NCBI GenBank assembly: GCA_900660155.1
Contig: CABFPE010000436.1
Location: 276,535-301,529, forward strand
Length of the DNA stretch: 24,995 nt
DNA from: Hofstenia miamia
Taxonomy: Eukaryota > Xenacoelomorpha > Acoela > Hofsteniidae
Reading direction: 5' to 3'
Position numbers and translations under genes: made by a program. The notes under the pieces are model-generated. The model saw only the letters and a program-made list of their open reading frames with translations, was not told the DNA's origin and did not search any database. Positions 9,164 through 21,407 of the stretch are shown here, piece after piece (positions within the stretch are counted from its first letter, which is position 1; every line of letters starts with the position of its first letter).

Positions 9164-10918
9164 GAAAATGTGATTTTAAATGATGAACTAAATTAATGAG
9201 GTTGCTTAAATCCTTTGAAATTACAATGAAGTGCTACAATTGGATATTTGCTTAAAAAATTATCATGTAGAAGAGAAATCGTATCTGATTGGAGGAAGTT
9301 TAGTTGGGGAACCTCACTATGTTCAGCTTGCTTGTAAAAAACTACATTTTGTATTATTAAAAGTATATATATATATATAACCTTTCTTCCAGCAAATCTT
9401 TTCAATAGCTTTAATATAAACCTGCAAATTTATTTCGACTTGCACAGTCATTGTGAGTTTCTTTATAAATTATTTACATGATTGCATAATAATATTTTAT
9501 TTCATTAAATCTTAATAATCGGACTAAGTTATGACACTAAAAATACTGAAGCAAAATTTCTTTAAAATCATTGAACGCATTGTAATTAGATCAGCGTAAA
9601 TACGAAAGATTATTATATTCATAAACTGTTGTTAGCAATTGTTAAGACTTAGTTAAATGTAATACTTAGTGAGTCTGATTTCGCTTTCTCAAGCTAACTA
9701 GAAAGTTAATTCAAAAACAATGTGTGTATTACTATATTGCAAATGTTTCCACTTAGTTCAAAGTTTTATTGATACAGTGTAGTTCGAACTTTTAGGAAAC
9801 CTATATATTGTAAGAATATATAATATGTATTTGTTATATTTCCAAATTTCCTAGGAAGCCAGAATTTGTGCTAGCTTTGAGTAGTTCAAGCACTCGCCAA
9901 AATATGGAAGAATTTGTCATATTACATCACTCGTTTTGAAAAAACATTACTGACAAAAAATAAAGTTAACAGTGTGTACGAATACTATATGAATTAAAAA
10001 AACTAAAATATAATGTCTTTCTGCTGCTCCAGTGTAACTAAGAGAAAGTACAAAGGCAAACAAACCAAATGTTTACTAAATCTCAGAAATGAAACTGAAC
10101 CGGATTTTTCAGACGCATAAAACTTAGGTCCAGAAAATTGACAAAGGTTGAAACTTACGCAGCCCAAGTCTGTTCGGAGCTAAACATTAAGCCTACATTT
10201 TACATCTATGCGTGTTTGTCTGAAAATTTACGCCCGCACATTACAGCTAACTTACTAGAGCCCATGCAAATTCAAGCCCACCACTTCAACGAAAAAACAA
10301 TGCCAGCCTAGCGAATTGATGACCAGGTGCACTTGCATCTCTGTTAAAACTGTTGTATTTAAACAAAATGAAACTGTTTTAAAACTATGGAATGTTAAAG
10401 TTTATGAGCACTGGATTATATAACATGTGAATTTATTAAAATATTTGTTGTCTATTTAGAATTTATGTCCGAAATTCTTAAGTTAATGAATATATTTCTG
10501 TAATAAAAAAAGTATTTTCAACATTCACAATAGCCTAGCTAATGAGATTTTGCTTCTCTATTTGTGTGGCACAATTTAGAAAACGTGGTAACTACATGTT
10601 GTTTGTTAGTAAGTAACATAATATAGAATTCAAATTATTTTTGGATAATCACAAAACTGTTAATTTAGTTGTAATTATATTCCAGACACAAGTTGTGTTT
10701 TGTACAAAACATATTTAATATTCTACCCTAATCATCACTGCATGCTGTATTGTGTTTGTGTTGCGTTGTGTACACCGAATTTGTCCTATGGCCTTTATTC
10801 TTATATGACCGCGTTATCAGTGATTCTGTTCTGTTTTTGTTCTGTATTTCTTACTAAGTTGTTGCTATTTTCTTATCTTAAAGAATGCTTCAGAGGATCG
10901 TCTACACTCTGTGTTATC

Positions 10919-11170
10919 CTACTAGTGATGCGCGGTACGCGTACTAACTGCGGATATCCGGCGGGTACGCATTTTCTTTTCATTCCACATTATGAGTAGC
11001 ATAAATAATATTTTTTCGAAAACTTAAATTTTATTACTAAAATGTTGAAAAATAAATATATAATAAATGTGAATTGCATTCGAAATGTTATTAAAAATCG
11101 TTATTTTGCTAGGTGGGTGCGGCTTTAAAAAAGCTCTGCCCGCACATAAACAACAGGCAAGGTAGTGGTA
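10919..11170. repeat. GC-richer scrap, possibly a decayed hAT-type element
   Basis: Locally CG-rich words stand out from the AT background: CTAGTGATGCGCGGTACGCG at 10920, CCGGCGGGTACGC at 10960, GGTGGGTGCGGC at 11112 and CTGCCCGCAC at 11135. GTGCGG and CCGCAC there form a short inverted pair. Starts such as TAGTGATG...GCGG occur in hAT elements, but I found no matching opposite end or target duplication. Confidence 0.25.
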
Positions 11171-12967
11171 CGCGTTTGATTCTACACAATTGCCCACAAT
11201 TTATTATGGTTTCTATAAATTATATTTTAGCGCACAACAGACAATTTCATTTTAATTTTCTTGAAGTTCCTATGAAAATCGATTGCTGGATGCTTTTCAA
11301 ATTTCATCAGTTGTTCAAATTTGATCACAAGTAGATAATTGCACAAAAATACATTGCCAATTTTTTAATTGATATTAAAATGAAAACTTTTTATTTAATG
11401 CTGAGATATATCATCAAAAGGAATTGAAAAAACTACTACTATTTGTTAAAAACAAAGTTCAGACATTGTGTGGCCCAATTCCGCTAAAATTGTCATAAAT
11501 ATCTCCTGTATTACTTAATTATAGTTTTTTTATCTTGTTTTGATTCTAGAAATTGTACCCAGACTCAAACCTAAACAAAACATTTTCTGGAGAGGTGCTC
11601 AGAGCCCTATCAGTGCTTCGAACCTTCGGTGCCCGCACTATCTATCATTATGTAATTGGAATACAGTAAAAAATTGGTTCTAGGTCCGCTCCTGATAAGC
11701 TACTAACTTTTTCAATATTCGATGGCATATGAATGTTGAATATCTTAGTAACATGAAACAAAATTTGTAATTATATCTTTTGGAAGATATTTCAAAATAA
11801 GAATGGAAATACAACGGGTTAGAATGAGATCAAATCAAATCCTAATAAATCTGAAATTCTTGAATTGCCTAACTTTCTATTCAATGTTATTTTGTTCAAT
11901 CATAGCTTGTCATTTTAATGCATGGGGATAAAGCAAATTGAAATGATATTAATTGCATTAGCATTTACACTTAAAACATGGAAGATGATAATTCCAATCT
12001 TGAAAACACACTTCTGAAAGGTTAAGAGTTGTTGAAGGCCTACTAACTAAACAATCAGAATTGAAAATGATACTACAAAGGACAGAGAGCAAATTCACCA
12101 TTAAGCCTTATACTTTAGTAATTCAATGAATTTTAAAGCTGAAATTTAAGTATATGTGACTCTAGCAGACTTCATTTAGAGCAATTTGATTTTTCAAAAG
12201 AAAATTTAAATACTGAAAGGATGAGATATATTGTGATTTAGTTGAGAAAGTCGCTGGATGTTGAAATTGCAATTATATTTGTTGAAAGATTTTGTACTTT
12301 GTATATTTTACCCTTAGCGTATTAAAATTTTTTCTGAATCATAACTACATTTCATTTTGTCTATAGGAAATTATAATTTATAATTTTTATAATATAGACC
12401 ACTGTATCCCTTTACAAATGGTAAAATTTACTGAAATGCATGTGAATTTTAATACAATAAACTGTGTTATGAATGATAGGTTTCTAGGTCAATTGCCATT
12501 TACATTCCTATTTGAAGCCAGAAATTATTTCCTTTACATTGGTAAATATGATTTATTCCATTGTCACTATTTTTGCATGAGTGCCTAAAGGCAATGAGTG
12601 GGCTTAAAAAATAATTAATGACACAATTTTACAAGGTGAACAGAGCACCTAGTGAATAATATTATTAAATAACTATTGTTATTTGTTGTTTTATTTTATC
12701 CACAAGACATGTAGTGAATGAAGAAATTGGAAACAAGTTTATTTATTATTTTTGTAAGATTGAAATAATGTTTCTTTCCACTATTTTTACAATGGCAACA
12801 AAGACTCTGCGAAAAGCAATGAATGCCGATAATTTAAGGAGACTTACCACTTACAAATAATTCAATAACATCAGATTCTCTAACATGTATTTACATTTAT
12901 AACAAATTGAAAAATTATGTGTAGTCCAGTAAGCCAACATGTGAGTAGTTCCCATTAAATATGTAAG

Positions 12968-12968
<1 letters not shown>

Positions 12969-13014
<46 letters not shown>
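12969..13014. repeat. (TA)n microsatellite
   Basis: Longest alternating TA tract in the window, about 46 bases. Confidence 0.95.
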
Positions 13015-13016
<2 letters not shown>

Positions 13017-14671
13017 TTATAGTTTGGTATTCCATGTAGATACATTTGTCTACATATACTTTAAATTCATTTAGGATTATTATTTGCATAATAATTTTGA
13101 AAAAAAACTACTTACCAGCATTCTCAAGACAACATATGGACAAACAAAATGCAAATTGCCCCAAAATCTAACAAACATTTCCCTTGAAGAAAGGCAGCAC
13201 TACAATGCGTACTGCTTTACAATGTAGAAAGATTTCTTGAAGGCATAAAAATGCAGGGCAATTTAGAGCAATTGCTAAAAATATTTTTTATGCCATGTAT
13301 TAAGATAACACGTGAAGTCAATTTTCGTGCGTCATTCTCGTTGCAAGAAATATTTCGTGTATTTATATAAATCACGAATAAATTTTGTTCTTTTAAATCT
13401 TCTGTTTTCGTTTTGCAATTCACAGACATTTTCTGTGTAGACCACCTATCTTTGCAACACCATTATGAATTTCCAACATTGTGAAAGAGGCTTTCTTATA
13501 GAGGGGAACTGCATCACAAAATTCCATGTATCACAATTCACTGATTGTCTCTTCTCTAATTCCAAAATAATCTTGGAAGGAAAATAATGGTTTTACGCAA
13601 GCGCTAGTAAAAATCTCTTTGAGATTTCTCTATATGGAACTGTATAGGAATCATTTGCGTGCGTTTCTACACTTCAGCATAATTCACAAACAAACTGTTT
13701 TCCTCGCCCAAGTGTGTATATAGTGAGCACAACTCTGACTAATTCTCAATAGACTATGACTAGTGAACTGAGACAAATCATGCGCGGAAAAAAAAATGGT
13801 GCTACTTGACATTTTTGTAATCAGTGGGTCTAACCTCATCTGAGATTTCCGGGAACTGAAATTCTGAGATACTTTTTCAAAAACCGAACAGTCTAATGCC
13901 CATGTCCACACTTTAAACTATTAAATATTTTGGAGAGGAAATTCAAATGTAGGATCCTAGCAAAACCGGCGCCTTCTCTTAAAAATGAGTCAAAATTAGA
14001 GGTGAGAGGCTGTTAGTAAATAACAGCAAATCAAATGATTTTTTGGTAACTTCGAAAGAAAATTTACTACACCCATAGCAAAAGTTATTAACTCAATTCT
14101 CTAAATTGAAACAATGTGCAGTGACAACACAACTTGTGTTACACAAAAATAGCAGAAGTCTTAGAAATGTTCAAATGTTAAACAAGTATTAGCACCATAG
14201 ACCAACGACTGCAATATCTTAACTTGTAGTTCTGGAGCTCAAACTTGATTAGCCAACAACTTATTATTTCTTTCAGATATGTCAAAATTATAAATTCCAA
14301 ATACATTGAAACATCTTTCTGTACACCGACACTAATCCATCAAACCCCTTCAATTCGCGCTGCTCACCGATATAAGGAAGTGTATTTTTCAAAAATATGA
14401 ATCCCAGGCGCCAGCCACGTCCGCTTACAATGTTCTTATAAATATAAATTTATACATTAATAGAACATCCACAAATCAAAACCATTCCGACCACGTTTAT
14501 GCAATCTGTTGCTTAGCGCTATGAGTTTTCCAATATTTCTCATTGTTGATTTTAAACTCTTTTTAACATTTATAACTAAGAAACGAATGAAGATATCTAG
14601 AAGGCGAAAATACTTTGCAGAGATGAACTCCTCTTACTTCATTTACGTCCTAACCTGTTAGTGGGTATTGA

Positions 14672-14774
14672 CATCATATGATGTTGATGCGCAATTGTAC
14701 CATAGCGGTGCGGCATCATATGATGACTTACTGTTTATTATTCCGATCAGCGCTGTTATTGACATCATATGATA
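14672..14774. repeat. Three 12-bp palindromes CATCATATGATG in about 100 bp
   Basis: CATCATATGATG occurs at 14672-14683 and 14714-14725, and CATCATATGATA at 14763-14774. The first and third sit in a longer match ATTGACATCATATGAT. TGACATCA resembles a CRE/ATF-type site, so a regulatory cluster or a small transposon relic are both possible. Confidence 0.5.
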
Positions 14775-15695
14775 TTTTCTGCGTCTCAATGATGCTTGGG
14801 CAATCACCAATAACTATACCATTATCGGAAGTATTTCAAATTCGAATAAAACAGTTTGTAATGTTAAGGTCAATCAGTATGACACCTTAAGGCCTTTCTT
14901 ATTTGAGGATTTGCCGCACCCAGAAGGCGGGTGCCAAATACTGAGTTAATGTCTACATTCCAAGATAATCCATACTGATATACATTATATTTGCATAAAA
15001 AAATCTCAAAAAATTTATTGGAAAGCAGTCAATTATTGATGATTTAACTACTGTTTAAAATTGTTTGCTGGTTCCATATAGATATATGAATTCTTAGCCT
15101 TACAGTTGTTATTGAGTAATAAAAGTTTTTCAAAATAATTACAAATTTACTGTGAGAATTCAAATGAATATACCGAAGACATTTGCGGAATTATTCTGCA
15201 ATTACAAAAAATGAATTTTGTTAAATTTTAAGAGCATATATTTTATTTATAAAAACTAGAATTTCCTCATTCCTTTAAAACTTCTTTGTTTTTTTATTTC
15301 ATTTTATCTTTTCTAATCAAAGCTGTTCAATTGTGCACTTAAACTTTTTGCCAATATTTACTAAACTTTTACACGAACTGGTTTATAAACTTCAAAGATT
15401 TAAGCGTAAACATGATTCTATTTGAACACTAGAAACACACAATTAATTTTATTTGTTGAAGAATTGTCAACCTAAATGGCTTCATTAAAATTCATTGGAA
15501 TCCATTTAAAATTAAAAAGCCGTTAATTTTAATGGGATATTTGATTCTATGAAAATCGGTATTTATCATGCTCTGCCTATTGGTACTAATATTCATTTGT
15601 AAGTTATTATGTATTCTGTTTATTTAATTATTCTTAAATTAAAATATCTATGGATATTACGACTTATTGAATTATTTATTATAAATTTATATTGG

Positions 15696-15726
15696 ATGAA
15701 ATTTTTGTTATTTTGCATGAATTCAT
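15696..15726 (+). CDS. Tentative signal-peptide exon of the Cys-loop channel gene
   Basis: An ATG at 15696 opens MKFLLFCMNS and reaches a GTAAAG donor at 15727 in phase 1. That is exactly the phase needed by the next exon at 16684, whose first two bases GT complete a Cys codon. The join would give a short hydrophobic leader ahead of APTNES, as expected for a secreted N-terminal domain. The same frame is open upstream to 15609, so the true start could be earlier. The donor is not strong and other first exons are possible. Confidence 0.25.
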
Positions 15727-16683
15727 GTAAAGAAATAAATGAAGAAGAGCTTGAATCAATGAAAATGACTAATTATAAATGTATGATGAATTATATGTTT
15801 TTTGGGGTCTTCAGGCCCCTCATCTTTTCTATCTAACTTTGGATTGGATAATGATATTAAAACGAAATCATTGTTTTTGATGATGTCATAAACTCTCAAA
15901 ATTTGGGTATTTTTTGAAAAAAATATATATTGATATTAGCAGTTGGAAATGATGGAACACAATGTTTTTTCATATTAACAATAATATAATTTTGCAAAAA
16001 TTGGAAGACTATGCCCCTAGTTGAAAAACAATACTATTCTTCAAATGAAATTTTTGCTCGGTGTTAACGATATTCACTAAGTATCATTATGACATCTCAA
16101 CAAATTTTTAGCAATAATTAAAAGATTTCCAGGGGTGGGGTGGGAATCCTCCTCCTAGGATCGAATAAAATTCTTTTGTCATTTATTTTAATACCATTCT
16201 AATTAGGTGATGATTTCGTAATTTAAATAAATTGCAGAAATTCGAAAACTGTCAAAACGATTATCTTAGAAACAATTTTATTGGATAATTTTATCTTAAG
16301 TTAAATTATAGTATTAGCAAATTATTAGAAAGGAAACTAATTTCATTATTGAATAATTATTAAAAATTGAGATTTTGACAGACATAATTTAAATCAATAA
16401 AAATTGTTTTGTGAGAAATTGTGAGCAGGTGATCAACAACGGTTATTAATAATGTAATGGGATATTTTCGTACATACAAATTTAATATACATTTATAGAA
16501 AATGATAGACAAAAATTTGCTCTAAAAATTTAGTTTATATCCAAATAGTGTTTGAAGAATTTAATCGTGAAGAACGTAGATCGGAATAGCATTTGAATTA
16601 AATATTTTAAGAATCTTTTATTTAACTTGAAATTTTTAAAATGACGATTTTTAAGTAAATTACATTTTTAAATTTAATTTTAG

Positions 16684-16838
16684 GTGTTGTCGGGTGCGCA
16701 CCAACTAATGAAAGCTTAGTTCAGAGTGAAGAAAGGCTTCGCAAATACGTTAGCACCAAGATTAATAAAAACACAGTCCCCAATATAGTCAACAAAGAAG
16801 TGATTTTCAGTTTAGCATTGTACCAGATAATCGATGTC
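16684..16838 (+). CDS. nAChR-like Cys-loop channel subunit: N-terminal ligand-binding-domain exon
   Basis: Exon of a pentameric ligand-gated ion channel subunit of the nicotinic acetylcholine receptor type, which acts in the plasma membrane. It starts after ATTTTAG in phase 2 and ends at a strong GTAAGT donor in phase 0. The encoded 51 residues carry the family N-terminal helix pattern EERLRKYV, then V-P-N-I-V-N and the beta-strand 1 signature VIFSLALYQIIDV (compare V.F.L.L.QIIDV in nicotinic subunits). The preceding residues GCAPTNES would sit at the mature N-terminus. Later exons at 23494, 23869 and 24082 continue the same protein. The next small exon, which should encode the NQ...W segment and be 3n+1 bases long to bridge the phases, was not located in the following 6.65-kb intron. 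Confidence 0.8.
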
Positions 16839-18352
16839 GTAAGTGATATATATTGAAAAATTCAATTTTAATGCATCTGAATTTAATGAACTATTCATGA
16901 AAAAATATAAAATACAAAAATGTTTGGGTAACCACAAGTCCAACTGTAGTCACGGCCTTGAGATTTATACTCCACCACCGATCGGCATTTGATGAAACAA
17001 GTTGCTTTAAGTAAGCAATAATGGAATTTGCTATTTTACGAATCTCTATGCTTTTTTAAAAAAACTTTTTATTTTTTATAATTGTAAAAACTACATCCAA
17101 AAAATTAGGCTATTAATGATAAACAATTAATTTTCTACATTTCAAAAGCAATTATTTGGTGTGTATTGAACATGCAGAATGTAGACTTACAGTAGCAAAA
17201 ATATTGGTTTAAGTTTCTTAGTTAGAGACGCAGTATTTCTAAAAATTTATTGTACTTCATTATTTGTGAAACCCTCTAATTTGCTTGGTGAAATCTTTGT
17301 TTGCTTCGAAGCTAATCTAATGGTTGCAAAGCCACAAAAGTGAAAAGATTTGTTGATATATTCGTTGTTTTGAATACTTGTACAAAATTTGAAACAATTC
17401 GCTAAACTTGCAAGAGCATATTATCACTTCCTTTCGTTTTTGTAAAGCAAATTGCAAGGCGGTGATTAAAGTTTACCTTAACAAACATCAAGAAATTATT
17501 GGTATGGATTTCCTCAACAAAATGACCGTTAGGGTTAAGGTTACATGTTACAATATTTTTAGGTAGTAACTAAAAATTGCAATAGCAAGCCACAACTTAT
17601 TGCAGGTTATCTGTAGGGTGTACACAATATCTCGCTTTAACATTGCAATATCCTCTCTTGTTCAGGAAATCTTGATCTAGATATTTCAGTATGCCCATTC
17701 TAAGCTATTCTTAGCCGTGAATGTTCTCCAATATGATATGATATATTCAATATGGCTGTAAATTAATGATGATGTTCATATAGATGGATATGCTTTAGAG
17801 GGCTATCATATCGAATCGAATTATGACACAAACGAAATAGGTACAAATGTAACCATAAACAGAAAAGAAATGAGCAGATAAGTACAGTATGTAACTTTTG
17901 TTTAACTATCCGTAATCTAAATGGAAATTTTTAAAAATTGATTTTTCTAGTCAATGGCTCAAACACCTTCACAACCTTATAGCATTCAATAACGAATGTT
18001 ATCTTGTCTCGTTGATATTTGAGTTATTGCATGTTAAATGCTAGTATGGTAAGAAATAGCTACCCAAAATCTCAAAGTGTCCAATGAAAATACCAATAAC
18101 TTAAACTAAACAACTCCGTGATATTTGCATGTTATGTTGAATGTGTACTTTTATATATCAAATTTATTAGGATGAAAATTGCTTAAAATTATTTCTGTGC
18201 GTCACAATATCATTTACCAGACTTCTTATTAACGGTTAAACAATGTTAAAATAAGCTTCGGTCTAAACAAAATTTGGGGTAACAAAGTTACCCCATTTTA
18301 GCTTTAGACTTTAAGCAAAAATAAATTTTGGACTCTTTGCATAAAAATTTAG

Positions 18353-18959
18353 TTATAATTTGAAGGATATTTTCACAATTAAAGCTTTTGATCCCTCTCC
18401 AAGGCCCACACTTTCAAGAACCTTGACCCGCTGTTCAGAGGCAATGTTTCGGATGCATTTGGCACAACAAACTGAAAGTTTTGTCCTTAATTTCCCCGCA
18501 ATTATCTCAAATAGGTTTGTCTTCTGTAAAAATACAATAGGAAAGAGCAATTAGTTTGGACTAATTTGGTCAGGGGAAATATGTTAATCTGTTTTTTCTA
18601 TAGACCTTGAATATTAAACTAGACAATAGTTAACTTTAATGCTCATTCTATGCACATTTTAGTAAAACAATGATTCTGCATAACTGTGATTGTGACAGCT
18701 TTCCAACAAAATTAAATGTGCCTGTAAAAACCATGTATATAACCAAATATCAATCTCTATGCAACCACAAATATAAAAACACAAATCATAACATGCTTCC
18801 TGTAATTTAGTGAATTGATGCCTTCTTACACGCTCACATTACTATAAGTAATTTTGCACAGGTTTTGTCACTGCGTTTGGCGCCAATGTCTTGGTTTTGG
18901 CCATAGATAGCCCACAAGAAGCCTGCGAGATGGCCTGCCTCAAGCTCATTGGTTGCCAT
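18353..18959 (-). pseudogene. Two-exon coding fragment, ARM-repeat-like (possibly SmgGDS/RAP1GDS1-like)
   Basis: Exon A (18959-18843) starts at an ATG in a good Kozak context (ACCAAAATGG) and encodes 39 residues, including LEAGHLAGFLWAIYGQNQD. It ends at a GTAATG donor in phase 0. Exon B (from 18523) follows a good acceptor with a pyrimidine stretch and CTAAT branch-like site, also phase 0. It encodes LFEIIAGKLRTKLSV, then CCAKCIRNIASEQRVKVLES and VGLGEGSKALI. It reaches TAA at 18353, or a GTGAAA donor just after KALI. Helix pattern and CAKxIxNIA spacing resemble ARM repeats, and the order of conserved positions recalls the N-terminus of SmgGDS (RAP1GDS1). That match is from memory and is tentative. 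It may be a partial gene, a captured fragment, or a pseudogene. The antisense frame of exon A is also open for about 35 codons. Confidence 0.35.
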
Positions 18960-19048
18960 TTTGGTTGAGAAGATAAAAGTCCGTTTGTTTAATGAAAAAG
19001 TTTCTCATATATCACAAATTGAGACTACATTTACTGTTATCATTTCAT

Positions 19049-19560
19049 TCACCTTGATCTAAAAAGTTGCTTCATGATTGTAAATCTTTTGGTCATCATG
19101 GTAATTTCAAAAAACTGGTTACAAACCTCTTTCTAAACTATGATCATATACTAATGGACTCCAGCTACTATATACGAACAAATAAATGCTTCAATCGCAA
19201 GTCTATCTATTTCCTTCTTGTGCATTTCTAAAGGAACAAGTCCTGCTATATTTTGACGAGTTTACAAGTTTGTATAACGAAGACAGTCTTCAAAGATTTC
19301 ATCTATAACAATCATAACAGAATTAAATAGTTTCACAAATCATACATGATTTGGTGCACCAGAATTAGTATGAATAATGTTTCAAGATGGTTCTCAGAGC
19401 ACTATGGCTTTTTTTTATTGGAAATTAAAGTCCAAGATTTGCTTGATAGACCAAATTGCACTTCATCTTTCTTATTGCTAGTAGAACTTTGAATATTCAA
19501 AATTTCATCTTTTAGTGCTCAATGTTGCATCGATTTTTCCTGCAAAATCGAGAAATCTCA
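19049..19560 (-). pseudogene. Further minus-strand coding-like fragments upstream of the ARM-like exons
   Basis: Three segments look protein-like. About 19560-19405: an LKDEILNIQSSTSNKKDE stretch followed by VQFGLSSKSWTLI, with an apparent frameshift before it. About 19339-19151: VIDEIFEDCLRYTNL, an in-frame TAA at 19262-19264, then NIAGLVPLEMHKKEIDRLAI. About 19133-19050: FFEITMMTKRFTIMKQLFRS ending at a plausible AAG|GTGAAT donor. They share a strand with the two-exon fragment at 18353-18959 and may be its decayed upstream part. I do not recognise a family. The stop and frameshift argue for decay unless splicing removes them. Confidence 0.2.
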
Positions 19561-19956
19561 TCTGTATTTAAGGTTTTGATATAATTTTCAATGTTAACTA
19601 GCCCAAAAAGTACTTTAAAATATGGGAAAGTCAATATATATCAGGTTCTTCCTATTTGATTTGTGCTCACAATCCTATTCTAGTTGTTCCTGTGGTAACA
19701 AAATTACCCCAAACTTAGATTAACCGTTAACTGGATGTTTAAAAATTCGCGCTTGCATATTTGTATACATTCATTTTAATGTATTGAAAAGAAAAATATG
19801 TTCTATTTCTATGTGACAACATCAAATTGGTTTATTTGCTTTCTAAAAACCATAAAAAAATAAATTGTTTGGAATATCTTAGTTAACCGTTTTTAGGTAT
19901 TTTGCAAAAAAGTCCAAAAATATTGAGTGAAAATTTCCACTTAAGTTGCCCTTTGG

Positions 19957-19974
19957 ATATATATATATATATAT
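19957..19974. repeat. (TA)n tract
   Basis: Short alternating TA run; a similar one lies at 20107-20122. Confidence 0.85.
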
Positions 19975-20154
19975 CAAGGCGTACTTGAATACAAGTGTTT
20001 TGTCTACTTAAGTAATACCGTTAGGTGTCTTTAAACAGTCTATAAGTTCTTGTTGTGCTATTGTTGACTCCTAGAATAGGGCTTTCACACAATTTAAAGA
20101 TACTAAATATATATATATATATCTTAGTGCAATGATTTTAATGACAATAATTAT

Positions 20155-20850
20155 TAGGGTTCTGTAAGTACTCGAAAATTGGAGTCGGGGCGAGTCGAGT
20201 CGAGTTGAGAATTGTAACATAAAGATTTTACTTTCTACTCATTCATGAAAGCTATGTTAAAACCTCATTTTCACAGTTGAGGCTTTCAAGTTGGTAAGCA
20301 AAGCTCACACTTTTATTCTAATGATAGTTGAAATAACTAATTTACTGTAATTCAATTAAGATTAGTTTCAGTATTAATAGTTTATTATACATGTATTGTA
20401 ATTAATAATTACTAAATTGCGCCAATTTCAAACGATAATGCTTTATTTAATGGTCAGCTTACAAATTATAAAAAATCAAATAATATTTTGCAAAAAATGC
20501 AATGATTTATGATATTCTTTACAAAAATTTTAAGACTTATGTTTATGCACATGCAAGATAATTTTTCAAAAAGCCTGTAATTTAAAGCAGAAAATTTTTT
20601 GGAAAAAATACTTTTTAACTCATAAAAACCATTAAAAATTTATACTTCATCACAATTCTCATATAATGATTCGATCGTTTTTGAAAATTCAAGAGGCAGG
20701 CGTACCCTCACCCCCTAAAACCACATCTATTTAAATTTATGATTTTGATAGGCCTCGGTGACTAGGCCAAAATTCGAGATTCGAAATCTTACTCGACTTT
20801 ACTCGAATTTTAGAAGACTGAGTCTACTTGACTCGACTCAACCCGAACAA
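20155..20850. mobile_element. TCGAG-rich inverted pair, possible decayed DNA transposon
   Basis: The left block (20171-20210) contains ACTCG, then GTCGGGGCGAGTCGAGTCGA. The right block (20766-20850) contains TTACTCGACTTTACTCGAAT and GACTCGACTCAACCCG. Read on the opposite strand, the right end gives CGGGTTGAGTCGAGTCAAGT, matching the left. Subterminal GAGTCGAGTC repeats occur in some hAT-type elements. Exact ends and target duplication were not found. Confidence 0.4.
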
Positions 20851-21407
20851 AATTATATTTTGGAACTAAATAAACCTTTTGTTTAGTAGGTTAAATATGA
20901 TTAAAATTCTGACCACTTTTATTAGGATGGCTTGGTTTGTGATGAAAACTTATAATAATAATATAATAAATGTTCGCCCAACTTTCGCCCTGTCGTTGGT
21001 TGAATAAGATCCAGAAACTCTGATCCAATTTCTACTGTTTTTGATATTGACTGAGCAAAATTTAAATTTGTATTAAGATTACTAATTTCGCAATTGTGAT
21101 TGTGGCAGATTTGATTGATGAGCTAAAACAAAATAATATCTGGTTGTTTTTCAGGTGTCTAGCTTGAATAAAATTTAATATACACTGACAGTTTGAACTA
21201 GTAGCTATTAGTGTTGGCTCAATACTATTCAACATGAGAGACTTCTTTTGTATGATAAAAGGTTGCCTAGATTTTTAGAGGATTGTGAAAAACCAACAAC
21301 ATTGATTTGTGAGTACATGTAGTTTGCTATGTATACCAATATAAATAAATCTTCTAAAATGTAAACTTGACGGCAAATTTCGTGTTATGTAAATTGATGA
21401 ATCCTCC

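Larger units (their letters stand above)
9164..15695. other. Long intergenic region with few features
   Basis: Between the divergently oriented GPCR and the channel gene I see no supportable gene. Open frames are short and mutually unrelated. It contains (TA)n tracts at about 9366-9380 and 12969-13014, GC-richer transposon-like scraps at about 10140-11170 and 11580-11690, and a cluster of three 12-bp palindromes at 14672-14774, listed separately. Confidence 0.55.
18229..19730. mobile_element. Possible TTAA-flanked inverted-repeat element of about 1.5 kb
   Basis: At the left, TTAACGGTTAA (18229-18239) is followed by TCTAA and TTTGGGGTAAC...GTTACCCC (18273-18294). At the right the same blocks appear in reverse order and orientation: GGTAACAAAATTACCCC (19694-19710), AAACTTAGA, TTAACCGTTAA (19720-19730). 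Both ends can be read as TTAA plus CGGTTAA. TTAA target sites are characteristic of piggyBac-type transposons, but piggyBac ends usually begin CCC, so the class is uncertain. Minus-strand coding fragments lie between the ends. Confidence 0.4.

Noticed and set aside
9193..9405. Minus-strand 70-codon frame just upstream of GPCR exon 1
   Set aside because: It ends in a stop before exon 1, has no family pattern, and includes a (TA)n run; at most it is 5' untranslated sequence.
10700..10999. 99-codon hydrophobic frame
   Set aside because: Hydrophobicity comes from T-rich DNA, and it runs into transposon-like sequence. No conserved motif is seen.
12969..13014. (TA)n tracts as CRISPR arrays or replication origins
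   Set aside because: They are simple dinucleotide runs without repeat-spacer structure, in a eukaryotic genome.
13684..13911. 75-codon minus-strand frame
   Set aside because: No recognisable domain, no splice or context evidence.
16910..16995. Possible missing channel exon containing NVWV (16921-16932)
   Set aside because: The Trp context is not followed by the expected K/E-Q and the intron upstream would be only about 80 bases with no good acceptor.
17440..17580. Plus-strand frame reading ANCKAVIKVYLNKHQEIIGM
   Set aside because: It looks somewhat protein-like but does not match the channel family and has no partner exons. A minus-strand frame nearby (about 17560-17690) is equally plausible, so neither is called.
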